DNA from: Haloplanus rubicundus
GTDB taxonomy: Archaea; Halobacteriota; Halobacteria; Halobacteriales; Haloferacaceae
DNA: 64,000 nucleotides
Direction: 5' to 3'
Assembly: GCF_003342675.1 (NCBI RefSeq)
Contig: NZ_CP031148.1
Span: forward strand, 2,976,001 to 3,040,000
This document shows, piece after piece, positions 43,271-50,844 of the stretch. Below the pieces are notes generated by a model. It saw only the letters and a program-made list of their open reading frames with translations, was not told the origin of the DNA and did not search any database. How positions within the stretch are numbered: position 1 is the first letter of the stretch; every line of letters starts with the position of its first letter. The position numbers and the translations under genes were made by a program.

Positions 43271-45193
43271 ATGAGCGAAATCGTAGTGACGCTTCCCGAC
43301 GGGTCGGAGCTCTCCGTCGCGGAGGGGTCGACGGTCGAGGACGTCGCCTTCGAGATCGGTCCGGGTCTCGGGCGCGACACGGTGGCGGGCGTCGTCGACG
43401 GCGACCTCGTCGACAAGGCCACGCCCCTGTCGGACGGCGCCGACCTCGTCATCGTCACCGAGGACAGCGACGAGTATCTCCGCGTGCTCCGCCACTCCGC
43501 GGCCCACGTCTTCGCGCAGGCGCTCCAGCGCCTGTATCCCGACGCCAAACTCGCCATCGGCCCTCCGACCGACGACGGCTTCTACTACGACGTGACGAAC
43601 GTCGACCTCGACAGCGAGGACTTAGCGGCCATCGAGGCCGAAGCCGAGGAGATCATCGCGGAAGACCTCGACATCGAGCGCGAGGAACGGCCGCGCGAGG
43701 AGGTCGTAGCGGGGTACGCCGACAACCCGTACAAGCGGGACATCCTCGAAACGGAGGCGGCGGGCGAGGACCCCGTCACGATCTACCGACAGGGCGAATT
43801 CGAGGACCTCTGTCAGGGCCCCCACGTCGAATCCACGGGCGAGATCGGGGCGTTCAAACTCCTCAACATCTCCTCCGCGTACTGGCGGGGCGACGAGGAC
43901 AACGACACGCTCACGCGCGTCTACGGGACGGCCTTCGAGAGCGAGGAGGAGATGGAGGCGTACCTCGAACGGCGCCGCGAGGCCCAGGAGCGCGACCACC
44001 GGAAACTCGGGCAGGAACTCGACCTGTTCTCCATCGACGAGACGACCGGCCCCGGCCTCCCGCTCTACCATCCGAACGGCAAGCGGGTGCTCGACGAACT
44101 CTCGGACTTCGCGCGCGACCTCAACCTCGACGCCGGCTACGACCCCGTCGAGACGCCCCACCTCTTCCGGACGGAGCTGTGGAAGAAGTCGGGGCACTAC
44201 GAGAACTACGTCGACGACATGTTCCTCCTCGACGTGAACGACGAGGAGTACGGCCTGAAGCCGATGAACTGCCCGGGCCACGCCACCATCTTCGAGCAGA
44301 ACTCCTGGTCATACCGCGACCTTCCCGTCCGCTACTTCGAGGACGGGAAGGTGTACCGGAAGGAACAGCGTGGCGAGCTCTCCGGACTTTCGCGGGTGTG
44401 GGCCTTCACCATCGACGACGGCCACGTCTTCGTCCGGCCCGACCAGATCGAAGACGAAGTGAACCTCGTGATGGACAACATCTTCCGCGTCTTCGAGACG
44501 TTCGGTCTCGACGCGGAGGTGGCGCTCGCGACCCGCCCCGAGAAGTCGGTCGGGAGCGACGAAATCTGGGAGCGCGCCGAGTCGCAACTGCGGGACGTCC
44601 TCGATTCACAGGACATCGCGTACGACGTCGAGGCGGGCGACGGTGCCTTCTACGGGCCGAAAATCGACTTCGCGTTCGAGGACGCCCTCGGCCGCAAGTG
44701 GGACGGTCCGACGGTCCAACTCGACTTCAACATGCCCGACCGGTTCGACCTGACCTACACCGGGGAGGACAACGAGGACCACCGCCCGGTCATGCTCCAT
44801 CGCGCGCTCTACGGCAGTTACGAGCGGTTCCTGATGGTGCTGATCGAACATTTCGACGGGAAGTTCCCGCTCTGGCTGGCGCCCGAACAGGTGCGCATCC
44901 TCCCCGTCAGCGACGACAACCTCGGCTACGCCCACCGCCTCAAGAACGAACTCGACGACTTCCGGGTCGAAATCGAGGACCGCTCGTGGACCGTGGGCCG
45001 CAAGATCCAACAGGCCCACAGCGACCGCGTGCCCTACATGCTCATCGTCGGCGACGACGAGGAGGCGAGCGGCGCCGTCTCGGTGCGGGACCGGAAGGAA
45101 CGGGAGCGCAAGGACGTCGACCGCGAGGCGTTCGCGGCGCACCTGCGGGCCGAACGCGACGAGAAACGGATCGAACCGGACTTCCTCGACTAG
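43271..45193 (+). CDS. thrS: Threonyl-tRNA synthetase
   Basis: 640 residues, full length. TGS domain at 1-62 ([19 protein letters not shown]), editing N2 domain ([34 protein letters not shown], where HxxxH binds metal). The class II catalytic domain has motif 2 [26 protein letters not shown] and [13 protein letters not shown], then the C-terminal anticodon-binding domain ([21 protein letters not shown]). It is the bacterial-like, full editing-domain form. Stop overlaps the next convergent gene at a CTAG. Confidence 0.96.
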   Translation: MSEIVVTLPDGSELSVAEGSTVEDVAFEIGPGLGRDTVAGVVDGDLVDKATPLSDGADLVIVTEDSDEYLRVLRHSAAHVFAQALQRLYPDAKLAIGPPTDDGFYYDVTNVDLDSEDLAAIEAEAEEIIAEDLDIEREERPREEVVAGYADNPYKRDILETEAAGEDPVTIYRQGEFEDLCQGPHVESTGEIGAFKLLNISSAYWRGDEDNDTLTRVYGTAFESEEEMEAYLERRREAQERDHRKLGQELDLFSIDETTGPGLPLYHPNGKRVLDELSDFARDLNLDAGYDPVETPHLFRTELWKKSGHYENYVDDMFLLDVNDEEYGLKPMNCPGHATIFEQNSWSYRDLPVRYFEDGKVYRKEQRGELSGLSRVWAFTIDDGHVFVRPDQIEDEVNLVMDNIFRVFETFGLDAEVALATRPEKSVGSDEIWERAESQLRDVLDSQDIAYDVEAGDGAFYGPKIDFAFEDALGRKWDGPTVQLDFNMPDRFDLTYTGEDNEDHRPVMLHRALYGSYERFLMVLIEHFDGKFPLWLAPEQVRILPVSDDNLGYAHRLKNELDDFRVEIEDRSWTVGRKIQQAHSDRVPYMLIVGDDEEASGAVSVRDRKERERKDVDREAFAAHLRAERDEKRIEPDFLD

Positions 45194-45375
45194 AGCATCG
45201 CGCGGTTTTCGTCGTCGATCAGGTTGTAGAGCCGCAGGTCGCAGTCGGTGGCGAACTGCCGGGGCGCGCCCCGCGGCGTCGGATCGGGCTCCGGTTCGGG
45301 CGTCGTCTCGGAACGCCACGTGCCGTCGGTCAGGGTCGGTGCAGTGCGGTCGGTCGTCGGGGTGGATGTGCTCAT
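45190..45375 (-). CDS. Small hypothetical protein
   Basis: 61 residues: [20 protein letters not shown], a Pro/Glu-rich middle ([12 protein letters not shown]) and an ordered end [18 protein letters not shown]. The end looks helical and protein-like. It terminates in a CTAG shared with the thrS stop, which is unusual and argues for a real gene. No family known. Start and function uncertain. Confidence 0.4.
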   Translation of the reverse strand: MSTSTPTTDRTAPTLTDGTWRSETTPEPEPDPTPRGAPRQFATDCDLRLYNLIDDENRAML

Positions 45376-45541
45376 TGGTTTGGGGTCGGGGGTCGGTCGA
45401 ACGTCGATACCTGGGGGTCGAGAAAGGTCAGTCGCGTACAGGTACGACGTGAGCACGCATCGACTCACACGAGATGCGCATCTATCATAAACGTTCCTGT
45501 TTATTCGGCGGTGGCGGCGTATCCGGCGCCGGGGTGGTGGC

Positions 45542-46291
45542 TCACTCGTCGGCGTCGGGGGGCGAGACTTCGGAGACGGCGATGAGAAGGTGGTCGTCGT
45601 CGAGGGTGGTGACCATCTTCGACTCGGTGAACGTGCTCCCGTCGGCGCGGAGGCCGGTGCTTCGACCCGTCCACTTGCCGCCCTCCTGCACCACCGGGAG
45701 GACGTGCGTGCGGATGTGTTCCACCTCGTCGTCCGGGTGGAGTTCCGTCCAGTGTTTCCCCGTCACCTCGTCGGCGTCGTAGTCGTACAGGTCGGCGTAG
45801 CCGGTGTCGACGCGGTCGAACCGTTCGTCCGGCCCCACCACGCCGACGGCGTCGAGTTCGGTCGCCGCCTCCGAATCGAACTGCCCGTCGGAGTCCACGG
45901 CGTGTTCGACGCGGCGGACGAGGGTCGTATACTGGCTGGGGCTGCTCTTGTGGAGGTAGTCCGTCACGCCAGCCCGGATCATCTCCGCGGCCACGTCGCC
46001 CGTCTCCTCGCCCGAAAAGAGGAGAAAGGGGAGTTCGGGGTGGGTCTCCCTGACTGCTCGCAAGAACTCGATGCCGTTGGTCTCGGGCATCCGGTAGTCG
46101 CTGACGATGCAGTCGAAGTCGGTGTCGGCGTCGCGGAGTCGGTCGAGCGCGTCCGCCGGCGTCGTCGTCGTCGTCACGGTACAGTCGAGGGCGTCGTCGC
46201 GTTCGAGGTAGGCTTGCACCAAGTCGCCGAGCGCGTCGTCGTCGTCGACGTGGAGTATCGAGAGCGTCGCGTCGGGCCGCATCGTCGGCAT
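45542..46291 (-). CDS. Response regulator with receiver and PAS domains
   Basis: 249 residues. Receiver domain at about 10-125: acidic pocket HVDDDDALGDL, phospho-acceptor D65 (CIVSDYRMPETNG), Ser of FLLFSGEE and Lys of DYLHKSS. Residues about 145-240 form a PAS-like sensor (LDAVGVVGPDERFDRVDTGYADLYDYDADEV). There is no DNA-binding or kinase domain, so it must signal through a partner. Last gene of the minus-strand series from glutaredoxin. Confidence 0.85.
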   Translation of the reverse strand: MPTMRPDATLSILHVDDDDALGDLVQAYLERDDALDCTVTTTTTPADALDRLRDADTDFDCIVSDYRMPETNGIEFLRAVRETHPELPFLLFSGEETGDVAAEMIRAGVTDYLHKSSPSQYTTLVRRVEHAVDSDGQFDSEAATELDAVGVVGPDERFDRVDTGYADLYDYDADEVTGKHWTELHPDDEVEHIRTHVLPVVQEGGKWTGRSTGLRADGSTFTESKMVTTLDDDHLLIAVSEVSPPDADE

Positions 46292-46345
46292 TCAGGGCGC
46301 CGAGCGCATAAACTGACCGCCACGGGGGCTATCAGTTCCCGTCGG

Positions 46346-47143
46346 TCACGCGACGCCGACAGCCGTCGCGGCGAGGACGGCGACGCCCGCGACGCCGGCG
46401 GCGACGCCCACCGTTCGCGCGAGTCGGTCACCCCACGACACCGTCCGCTCGGCGGAGAGCACGAGGGTGATGCCGGCCATCCACACCAGGTTCATGGTCC
46501 CGACGACCACCATGAAGGCAAACAGCGCCCAGCAACAGCCGAGACAGTACGCCCCGTGGTCGAGACCCATCCGCGCCGCACCCCGAACGCCGGGGCGACT
46601 GTGCGTCAGCAGGAAGCCGAGCGGGGTCCGGCAGTGATCGAGACACCGCTCCTTGTACGGTGAGAGCTGATACGCCGCGAGGAGGAGGAGCGTCACGCCG
46701 ATGAAGATACCCGACGACGCGACCCGCGAGACGGGGACGGCGTAGTTCGCCGCCAGCGGAACGACGCCGACGGCCGTCCAGAGGAGCGTGTAGCTGCCGA
46801 GGAAGGCGCCGACGCGAAGCAGTCGCTCGCCCCGTCCGCGGCCGTCCAGCGTCCGGTGGTACATGCTGACGAGCGGCACGGACGACGGGTACATCATCGC
46901 GACCATCATCACACCCCACATCAGGAGGTAGAGCGCCCAACCGGTCGGTCCGGACCCCGTCGCCATCGCCTCCGGGACGCCGGGGTCGGTCATATCCATC
47001 GCCATGTTCGACGAGGGCATCGGCAGCCACCGCCCGAGCATCGAGAGCCACGCGACGAGCGCGGCGGCGTACACGCCGAGGGCGACGACCCGCCGCTCGT
47101 GGCGCCCCTCCGGCAACACCCGTGCGGCGAATCCGGGCGCCAT
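46346..47143 (-). CDS. DUF2182 integral membrane protein
   Basis: 265 residues with about six membrane spans. The family pattern is LYLLMWGVMMVAMMYPSSVPLVSMYHR, YQLSPYKERCLDHCRTPLGFLL and DHGAYCLGCCWALFAFMVVVG. The conserved cysteines suggest metal handling, as proposed for COG5486; no function has been proved. It follows the DUF1326 gene with a 4-bp gap, a pairing also seen in bacteria. Confidence 0.88.
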   Translation of the reverse strand: MAPGFAARVLPEGRHERRVVALGVYAAALVAWLSMLGRWLPMPSSNMAMDMTDPGVPEAMATGSGPTGWALYLLMWGVMMVAMMYPSSVPLVSMYHRTLDGRGRGERLLRVGAFLGSYTLLWTAVGVVPLAANYAVPVSRVASSGIFIGVTLLLLAAYQLSPYKERCLDHCRTPLGFLLTHSRPGVRGAARMGLDHGAYCLGCCWALFAFMVVVGTMNLVWMAGITLVLSAERTVSWGDRLARTVGVAAGVAGVAVLAATAVGVA

Positions 47144-47147
47144 CGAC

Positions 47148-47759
47148 TCAGGCGTTGGTCAGTTCGAAGTCACAGATGTAGGCGTTGTTGCCGCCCACAT
47201 CCCACTGGAACCGGTCGTCGTACGAGACGGTCGCGCTCCGTGACTCGCCGGTCTTCATCGTCAAATCCGCCGTGAGCGGGTGCGGGGAGACGGTGCCGGC
47301 CTCCTCGTTGAAGCCGACCCGTTCGACCACGTCCATCTCCATGTCGTCGCCAAAGGAGACGGTCGTCCGGTCACCATCGACGGCGAACTCGACGGGTGCC
47401 GTCGCCACCTCGGTCGACCGGAAGTGACCGTCCGCGACGGGCGCCCAGATGCCGCCCGCGCGACCCAAGTAGATGTCTTCGATGGCGGCGCGTTCCTCGT
47501 CGGTCGCCTCGTCGTCGACGAGTAACACCACGTCCCACTGCGTCGACGGATCGAACATGACCCCCTCGTCCGACTCGATGAGCATCCCCACCCGTCGCCC
47601 GGAGAGGTCGACGTCGCCGTACCCGCCGTCGGTGATGTTCCACGCGAGCGCCGCCGTACAGTGGTCGTCGTCCGGCGCTTCCATCCAGACGCACTGGCAG
47701 GCCACGTCACAGTTACACGCCTCCGCGTACTCCCCCGAAATCTCCCACGTTGTTGTCAT
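47148..47759 (-). CDS. DUF1326 domain protein
   Basis: 203 residues. The N-terminal cluster EACNCDVACQCVWM gives Cys at 15, 17, 21 and 23, with another at 33. The C-terminal VSYDDRFQWDVGGNNAYICDFELTNA is characteristic. The proteins are thought to bind metal and occur beside DUF2182. The start is fixed by a Shine-Dalgarno sequence AAGGAGA six bases before the ATG, itself in the loop of a hairpin. Confidence 0.88.
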   Translation of the reverse strand: MTTTWEISGEYAEACNCDVACQCVWMEAPDDDHCTAALAWNITDGGYGDVDLSGRRVGMLIESDEGVMFDPSTQWDVVLLVDDEATDEERAAIEDIYLGRAGGIWAPVADGHFRSTEVATAPVEFAVDGDRTTVSFGDDMEMDVVERVGFNEEAGTVSPHPLTADLTMKTGESRSATVSYDDRFQWDVGGNNAYICDFELTNA

Positions 47760-47778
47760 CGTGTGTCTCCTTCACACG
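47760..47778 (-). promoter_or_regulatory. Hairpin with Shine-Dalgarno in its loop, before DUF1326
   Basis: On the minus strand CGTGTG, AAGGAGA, CACACG is followed at once by the ATG. The 6-bp stem is perfect (47773-47778 with 47760-47765) and the 7-nt loop (47766-47772) is the ribosome-binding site. A TATA-like box in the AT-rich stretch near 47800 could start the transcript. Confidence 0.55.
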
Positions 47779-47870
47779 GTACGTCCTGTTGGGCCATAAA
47801 CATATATTCACCAATCCCTGACACACTCGAAATTCGTCGAACTGACAGCTGACGCGCCGAACTGGTCGCG

Positions 47871-48137
47871 CTACTCGCGCAGGATCGCTCGGAGTTCGTC
47901 GGCGTCGACGCGGTATTTGAATCGCGGGCGCCCGTCGACGGTGACGTAGGGGACGCGCTCGCCGTATCGCTCGCGCAGGTCCGGGTCGGCGTCCACGTCG
48001 ACGGTGTCGATCTCGACCGGTCGGGACGACGACGCCGCGACGCGCTCGACGGTGTCGATGGCCTCCGCACAGAGGTGGCAGTTCTCGCGGGTGTAGACGG
48101 TGACCTGCGCCGGGTCGGGGTCCGAATCGGCTGTCAC
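47871..48137 (-). CDS. Glutaredoxin-like protein
   Basis: 88 residues from a GTG start. VTVYTRENCHLCAEAIDTVE has the redox CxxC (CHLC), and RERYGERVPYVTVDGRPRFKYRVD gives the cis-Pro VPYVTV. It is a small thioredoxin fold of the glutaredoxin-2-like type. Located upstream of DUF1326 and DUF2182 on the same strand, so it may maintain their cysteines; inferred. Confidence 0.8.
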   Translation of the reverse strand: MTADSDPDPAQVTVYTRENCHLCAEAIDTVERVAASSSRPVEIDTVDVDADPDLRERYGERVPYVTVDGRPRFKYRVDADELRAILRE

Positions 48138-48204
48138 GGGCGGCCCTACCCATCCGCCGGCCCTAACTCCTTCGCCGGAGCGACGTGACGCGGCTCGCAC
48201 GGAG

Positions 48205-48315
48205 CGCGATTTGAGATACAGTAATGTTTAATTATAGTGAACTTTTCAATCGATATTAATACTAATATGCATAACTACATTAGCTTTTTCAGTTTATTCC
48301 CAATTTTAGACAATT
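48205..48315. other. AT-rich promoter region
   Basis: The segment is strikingly AT-rich for this genome: 48241-48300 has 15 G/C in 60 bases (25 percent). Contains several TATA-like stretches, including TTTAATTATAG near 48230. It serves the exported protein at 48316. Confidence 0.7.
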
Positions 48316-48723
48316 GTGAAAAGAAACAGTTCAGTTCGAACGGGCGTCGTCGTCGCCGCCGCGGGATTACTGGTCGTGATGGCCGGATTGTCGGGTGTCG
48401 GACTGGCCGAGAACCGCCCGGTCTCGGCGGCCCACTCGTCGGCCACGGCGAGCGGGGTCGAAATATACGAACACCGGACGGAGTCCGGAGACGAGTTGCA
48501 CACAATCGTTCTCCCACCGGCGGCAGTCGATGAAACGACGGCCGACGGCGACATGCTCGGAATCGTCGTGATTCCGGAGCGGGATCGAGTCTGTCGATCC
48601 GTCGCCGGCGAGAGTGACGAAACCGCCACCGCCGACTGTGTGACGAGCGGGTCGACGGTCGATGCGTACCTCGACGACGCCGCAGTCGAACGGAGATCGA
48701 ACGGCAACTACACCGTCGAGTAG
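48316..48723 (+). CDS. Hypothetical exported protein
   Basis: 135 residues from a GTG. A Sec-type signal is evident: KRNSSVRTG, then VVVAAAGLLVVMAGLSGVGLA, cleavage likely near the following AENRP. The mature part is acidic, contains one Cys pair (CRSVAGESDETATADC) that may form a disulfide, and shows no known domain. It differs from its neighbours in base use of the upstream region and may be a recent arrival. Confidence 0.6.
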   Translation: MKRNSSVRTGVVVAAAGLLVVMAGLSGVGLAENRPVSAAHSSATASGVEIYEHRTESGDELHTIVLPPAAVDETTADGDMLGIVVIPERDRVCRSVAGESDETATADCVTSGSTVDAYLDDAAVERRSNGNYTVE

Positions 48724-48756
48724 GACGACTCCGCTCGTCGCTCGATGGCGCGGAAG

Positions 48757-48874
48757 CGGGCCGGGAGGGAGTTGAACCACGGTCGTTCCGCTCGCTTCGC
48801 TCGCGTCACTCTCTGGTTCAACTCCTTCCTGCCGGTTCCCTCACCGCCTCGCTGTCGCTCGGCGGTTCAGTGCA
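48757..48874. repeat. tRNA-Lys 3'-end-containing repeat unit
   Basis: CGGGCCGGGAGGGAGTTGAA and the following CC (48757-48778) repeat the tRNA-Lys 3' end (48875-48896) exactly over 22 bp at a distance of 118 bp. Within the unit GGAGTTGAACCA (48768-48779) is matched by a perfect inverse TGGTTCAACTCC (48814-48825). A second inverted repeat ACCGCC (48843-48848)/GGCGGT (48861-48866) lies toward the tRNA. The design is the same as at 32349-32621. Confidence 0.85.
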
Positions 48875-48948
48875 CGGGCCGGGAGGGAGTTGAACCCCCG
48901 ACCGACGGATTAAGAGTCCGTCGCTCTACCTGACTGAGCTACCGGCCC
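48875..48948 (-). tRNA. tRNA-Lys (CTT)
   Basis: 74-nt cloverleaf on the minus strand. Acceptor GGGCCGG pairs with CCGGCCC, discriminator G. Anticodon stem ACGGA/TCCGT with loop CTCTTAA; anticodon CTT (complement of 48912-48914). T-arm GGGGG-TTCAACT-CCCTC. TATA-like box on the minus strand at 48972-48979. No intron. Confidence 0.94.
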
Positions 48949-49048
48949 TCACCCTTCGCTATCGGTGGCCCGGTAAAAGGCGTTTCCCTTCCCGTCCGGT
49001 GGGTGGAAGGGACGACGTTAAGTGAGATGCCGCGATACGTCGGCGTGC

Positions 49049-50509
49049 ATGAGCAACGCGGCTACGGTCTCGACGATGTCGTCGTACGCGATCCTCGGCT
49101 GTGGGAGCGTCGGTCACGCGGTCGCCGAGGACCTGGCGGACGAGGGCAAGAACGTGCTGATCCTCGACCGGGACGAGAGCCGCGTCGAAGCGCTCCGCGA
49201 TCAGGATCTCGACGCCCGCCAGACCGATATCCGCGACGACGAGGTGGCGGACCTCGTCGCCGGACGGGACGTACTCCTCATCCTCGCCTCCGACGTGGAG
49301 GCGAACAAGGCGGCCGTCTCGACGATCCGCGAACGCGGCGGCGATCAGTTCATCATCGTCCGCGCATCCGACCCCGTCTCGGAGGACGAACTCACCGAGG
49401 CGGGCGCGGACGTGGTGATCACCCCCTCGCAGGTGATCGCGGAGTCCGCCCTCCGGGCGCTGGAGACGGGCGAGCTGGAGTACAAGGCCCAGCAACTCGC
49501 CGACATCCTCCGTTCGGGCGGCGGGCGCCTCGCGATCCTCACCCACGACAACCCCGACCCCGACTCCATCGCCAGCGCGGTGGCGCTACAGGCCATCGCC
49601 GAGGCCCACGACGTCGAGGCGGACATCCTCTATCACGGCGACATCGGCCATCAGGAGAACCGGGCGTTCGTCAACCTCCTCGGCATCGAACTTCTACCGC
49701 TCTCGGAGGCGGACGCGCTCGACGACTACGCGCTGGTCGCGCTGGTCGATCACATGAAGTCGGGCGACGTGGGTCTCGACACCGGCGTCGACATCTTCAT
49801 CGACCACTACGAACCCGAGACGGACTACGACGCCGAGTTCATGGACGTGCGGCCGAACGTCTCCTCCACCTCCACCATCCTCACCAAGTACATTCAGGAG
49901 TTCGACCTCTCGCCGGAGGAGGCGGTGGCGACGGCGCTCCTGTACGGCATTCGCGCCGAGACGCTGGATTTCAAGCGCGACACGACGCCCGCAGACCTGA
50001 CCGCGGCGGCGTATCTCTACCCCTTCGCCAACCACGACACGCTCGAACAGGTGGAGTCGCCGTCGATGTCGCCCGAGACGCTCGACGTCCTCGCGGAGGC
50101 CATCCAGAACCGACAGGTGCAGGGGAGCCACCTCGTCTCGAACGCGGGGTTCATCCGCGACCGGGACGCGCTGGCACAGGCCGCCCAACACCTCCTGAAT
50201 CTGGAGGGGATCACCACCACCGCCGTCTTCGGCATCGCCGACGACACCATCTACCTCGCCGCGCGCTCGAAGGACATCCGGATCAACATCGGGAACATCT
50301 TGGACGACGCCTACGGCGCCATCGGCGAGACGGGCGGGCACTCGACGCAGGGGAGCGTCGAGATTCCGCTCGGACTCTTCACCGGCATCGAGGCCAGCGA
50401 GGACAACCGCGATACGCTCCTGTCGCTGGCCGAGGAGGCGGTCCGCAAGAAGCTGTTCGACGCGATGGGCGTCGAGAGTAGCGCGAGCGAGGCAGGAAAC
50501 GGGAGCTAG
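49049..50509 (+). CDS. TrkA-N/DHH phosphoesterase fusion protein
   Basis: 486 residues. N-terminal RCK/TrkA-N nucleotide-binding fold (YAILGCGSVGHAVAEDLADEG, LILDRDESRVEAL). A DHH phosphoesterase domain follows (LAILTHDNPDPDSIASAVALQAI with DNPDPDS replacing DHH, then ALVDHMKSG, IFIDHYEPE) and a DHHA1 end (STQGSVEIPLGLF). Similar proteins cleave cyclic dinucleotides or short oligonucleotides; the substrate here is unknown. TATA-like CGTTAAGT (49017-49024) is 32 bp before the ATG. Confidence 0.88.
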   Translation: MSNAATVSTMSSYAILGCGSVGHAVAEDLADEGKNVLILDRDESRVEALRDQDLDARQTDIRDDEVADLVAGRDVLLILASDVEANKAAVSTIRERGGDQFIIVRASDPVSEDELTEAGADVVITPSQVIAESALRALETGELEYKAQQLADILRSGGGRLAILTHDNPDPDSIASAVALQAIAEAHDVEADILYHGDIGHQENRAFVNLLGIELLPLSEADALDDYALVALVDHMKSGDVGLDTGVDIFIDHYEPETDYDAEFMDVRPNVSSTSTILTKYIQEFDLSPEEAVATALLYGIRAETLDFKRDTTPADLTAAAYLYPFANHDTLEQVESPSMSPETLDVLAEAIQNRQVQGSHLVSNAGFIRDRDALAQAAQHLLNLEGITTTAVFGIADDTIYLAARSKDIRINIGNILDDAYGAIGETGGHSTQGSVEIPLGLFTGIEASEDNRDTLLSLAEEAVRKKLFDAMGVESSASEAGNGS

Positions 50510-50796
50510 GCGACGACTTCCTCGTCTTCGTCCTCGTCTTCCAGCCGTTCGACCACGTCGTTGATCAGGATGACGTCGCCGACGGCACGGACCCAGCGAT
50601 AGGGGATCATCACGCCCTTCCCGGCCTCGATGCGGCCGGCGAACAGTTCCTGACTCAGTTCGCCGAGCGCGAGTCCGGTGACGGCCTGCTGGCTCAGATC
50701 CAGCCGTACGTCCTCGACTTCACCGACGAAGACCCCGTTGTTCGAGTACACCTCGCGCCCGACGAGCGTCGTTATCTCCTGTGGCGTGCCGTCCAT
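50506..50796 (-). CDS. PRC-barrel domain protein
   Basis: 96 residues. EITTLVGREVYSNNGVFVGEVEDVRLDLSQQAVTGLAL is a PRC barrel, as in RimM and photosynthetic H subunits. The second half, EAGKGVMIPYRWVRAVGDVILINDVVERL, completes it. Archaeal single-PRC proteins act in RNA or cell-division-related complexes (CdpB-type); the family here is not resolved further. Stop shares CTAG with the DHH gene. Confidence 0.85.
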   Translation of the reverse strand: MDGTPQEITTLVGREVYSNNGVFVGEVEDVRLDLSQQAVTGLALGELSQELFAGRIEAGKGVMIPYRWVRAVGDVILINDVVERLEDEDEDEEVVA

Positions 50797-50844
50797 ATGC
50801 CTCCCTGTTCGTCGCGGGTCTTAATAGTTCGCGGAAGGGGTTGA

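Noticed and set aside
40271-43507. 1078-residue open frame on the minus strand across acr3, arsC, ogg and the APC permease
   Set aside because: Shadow frame; reads Arg-rich low-complexity protein and crosses several gene boundaries.
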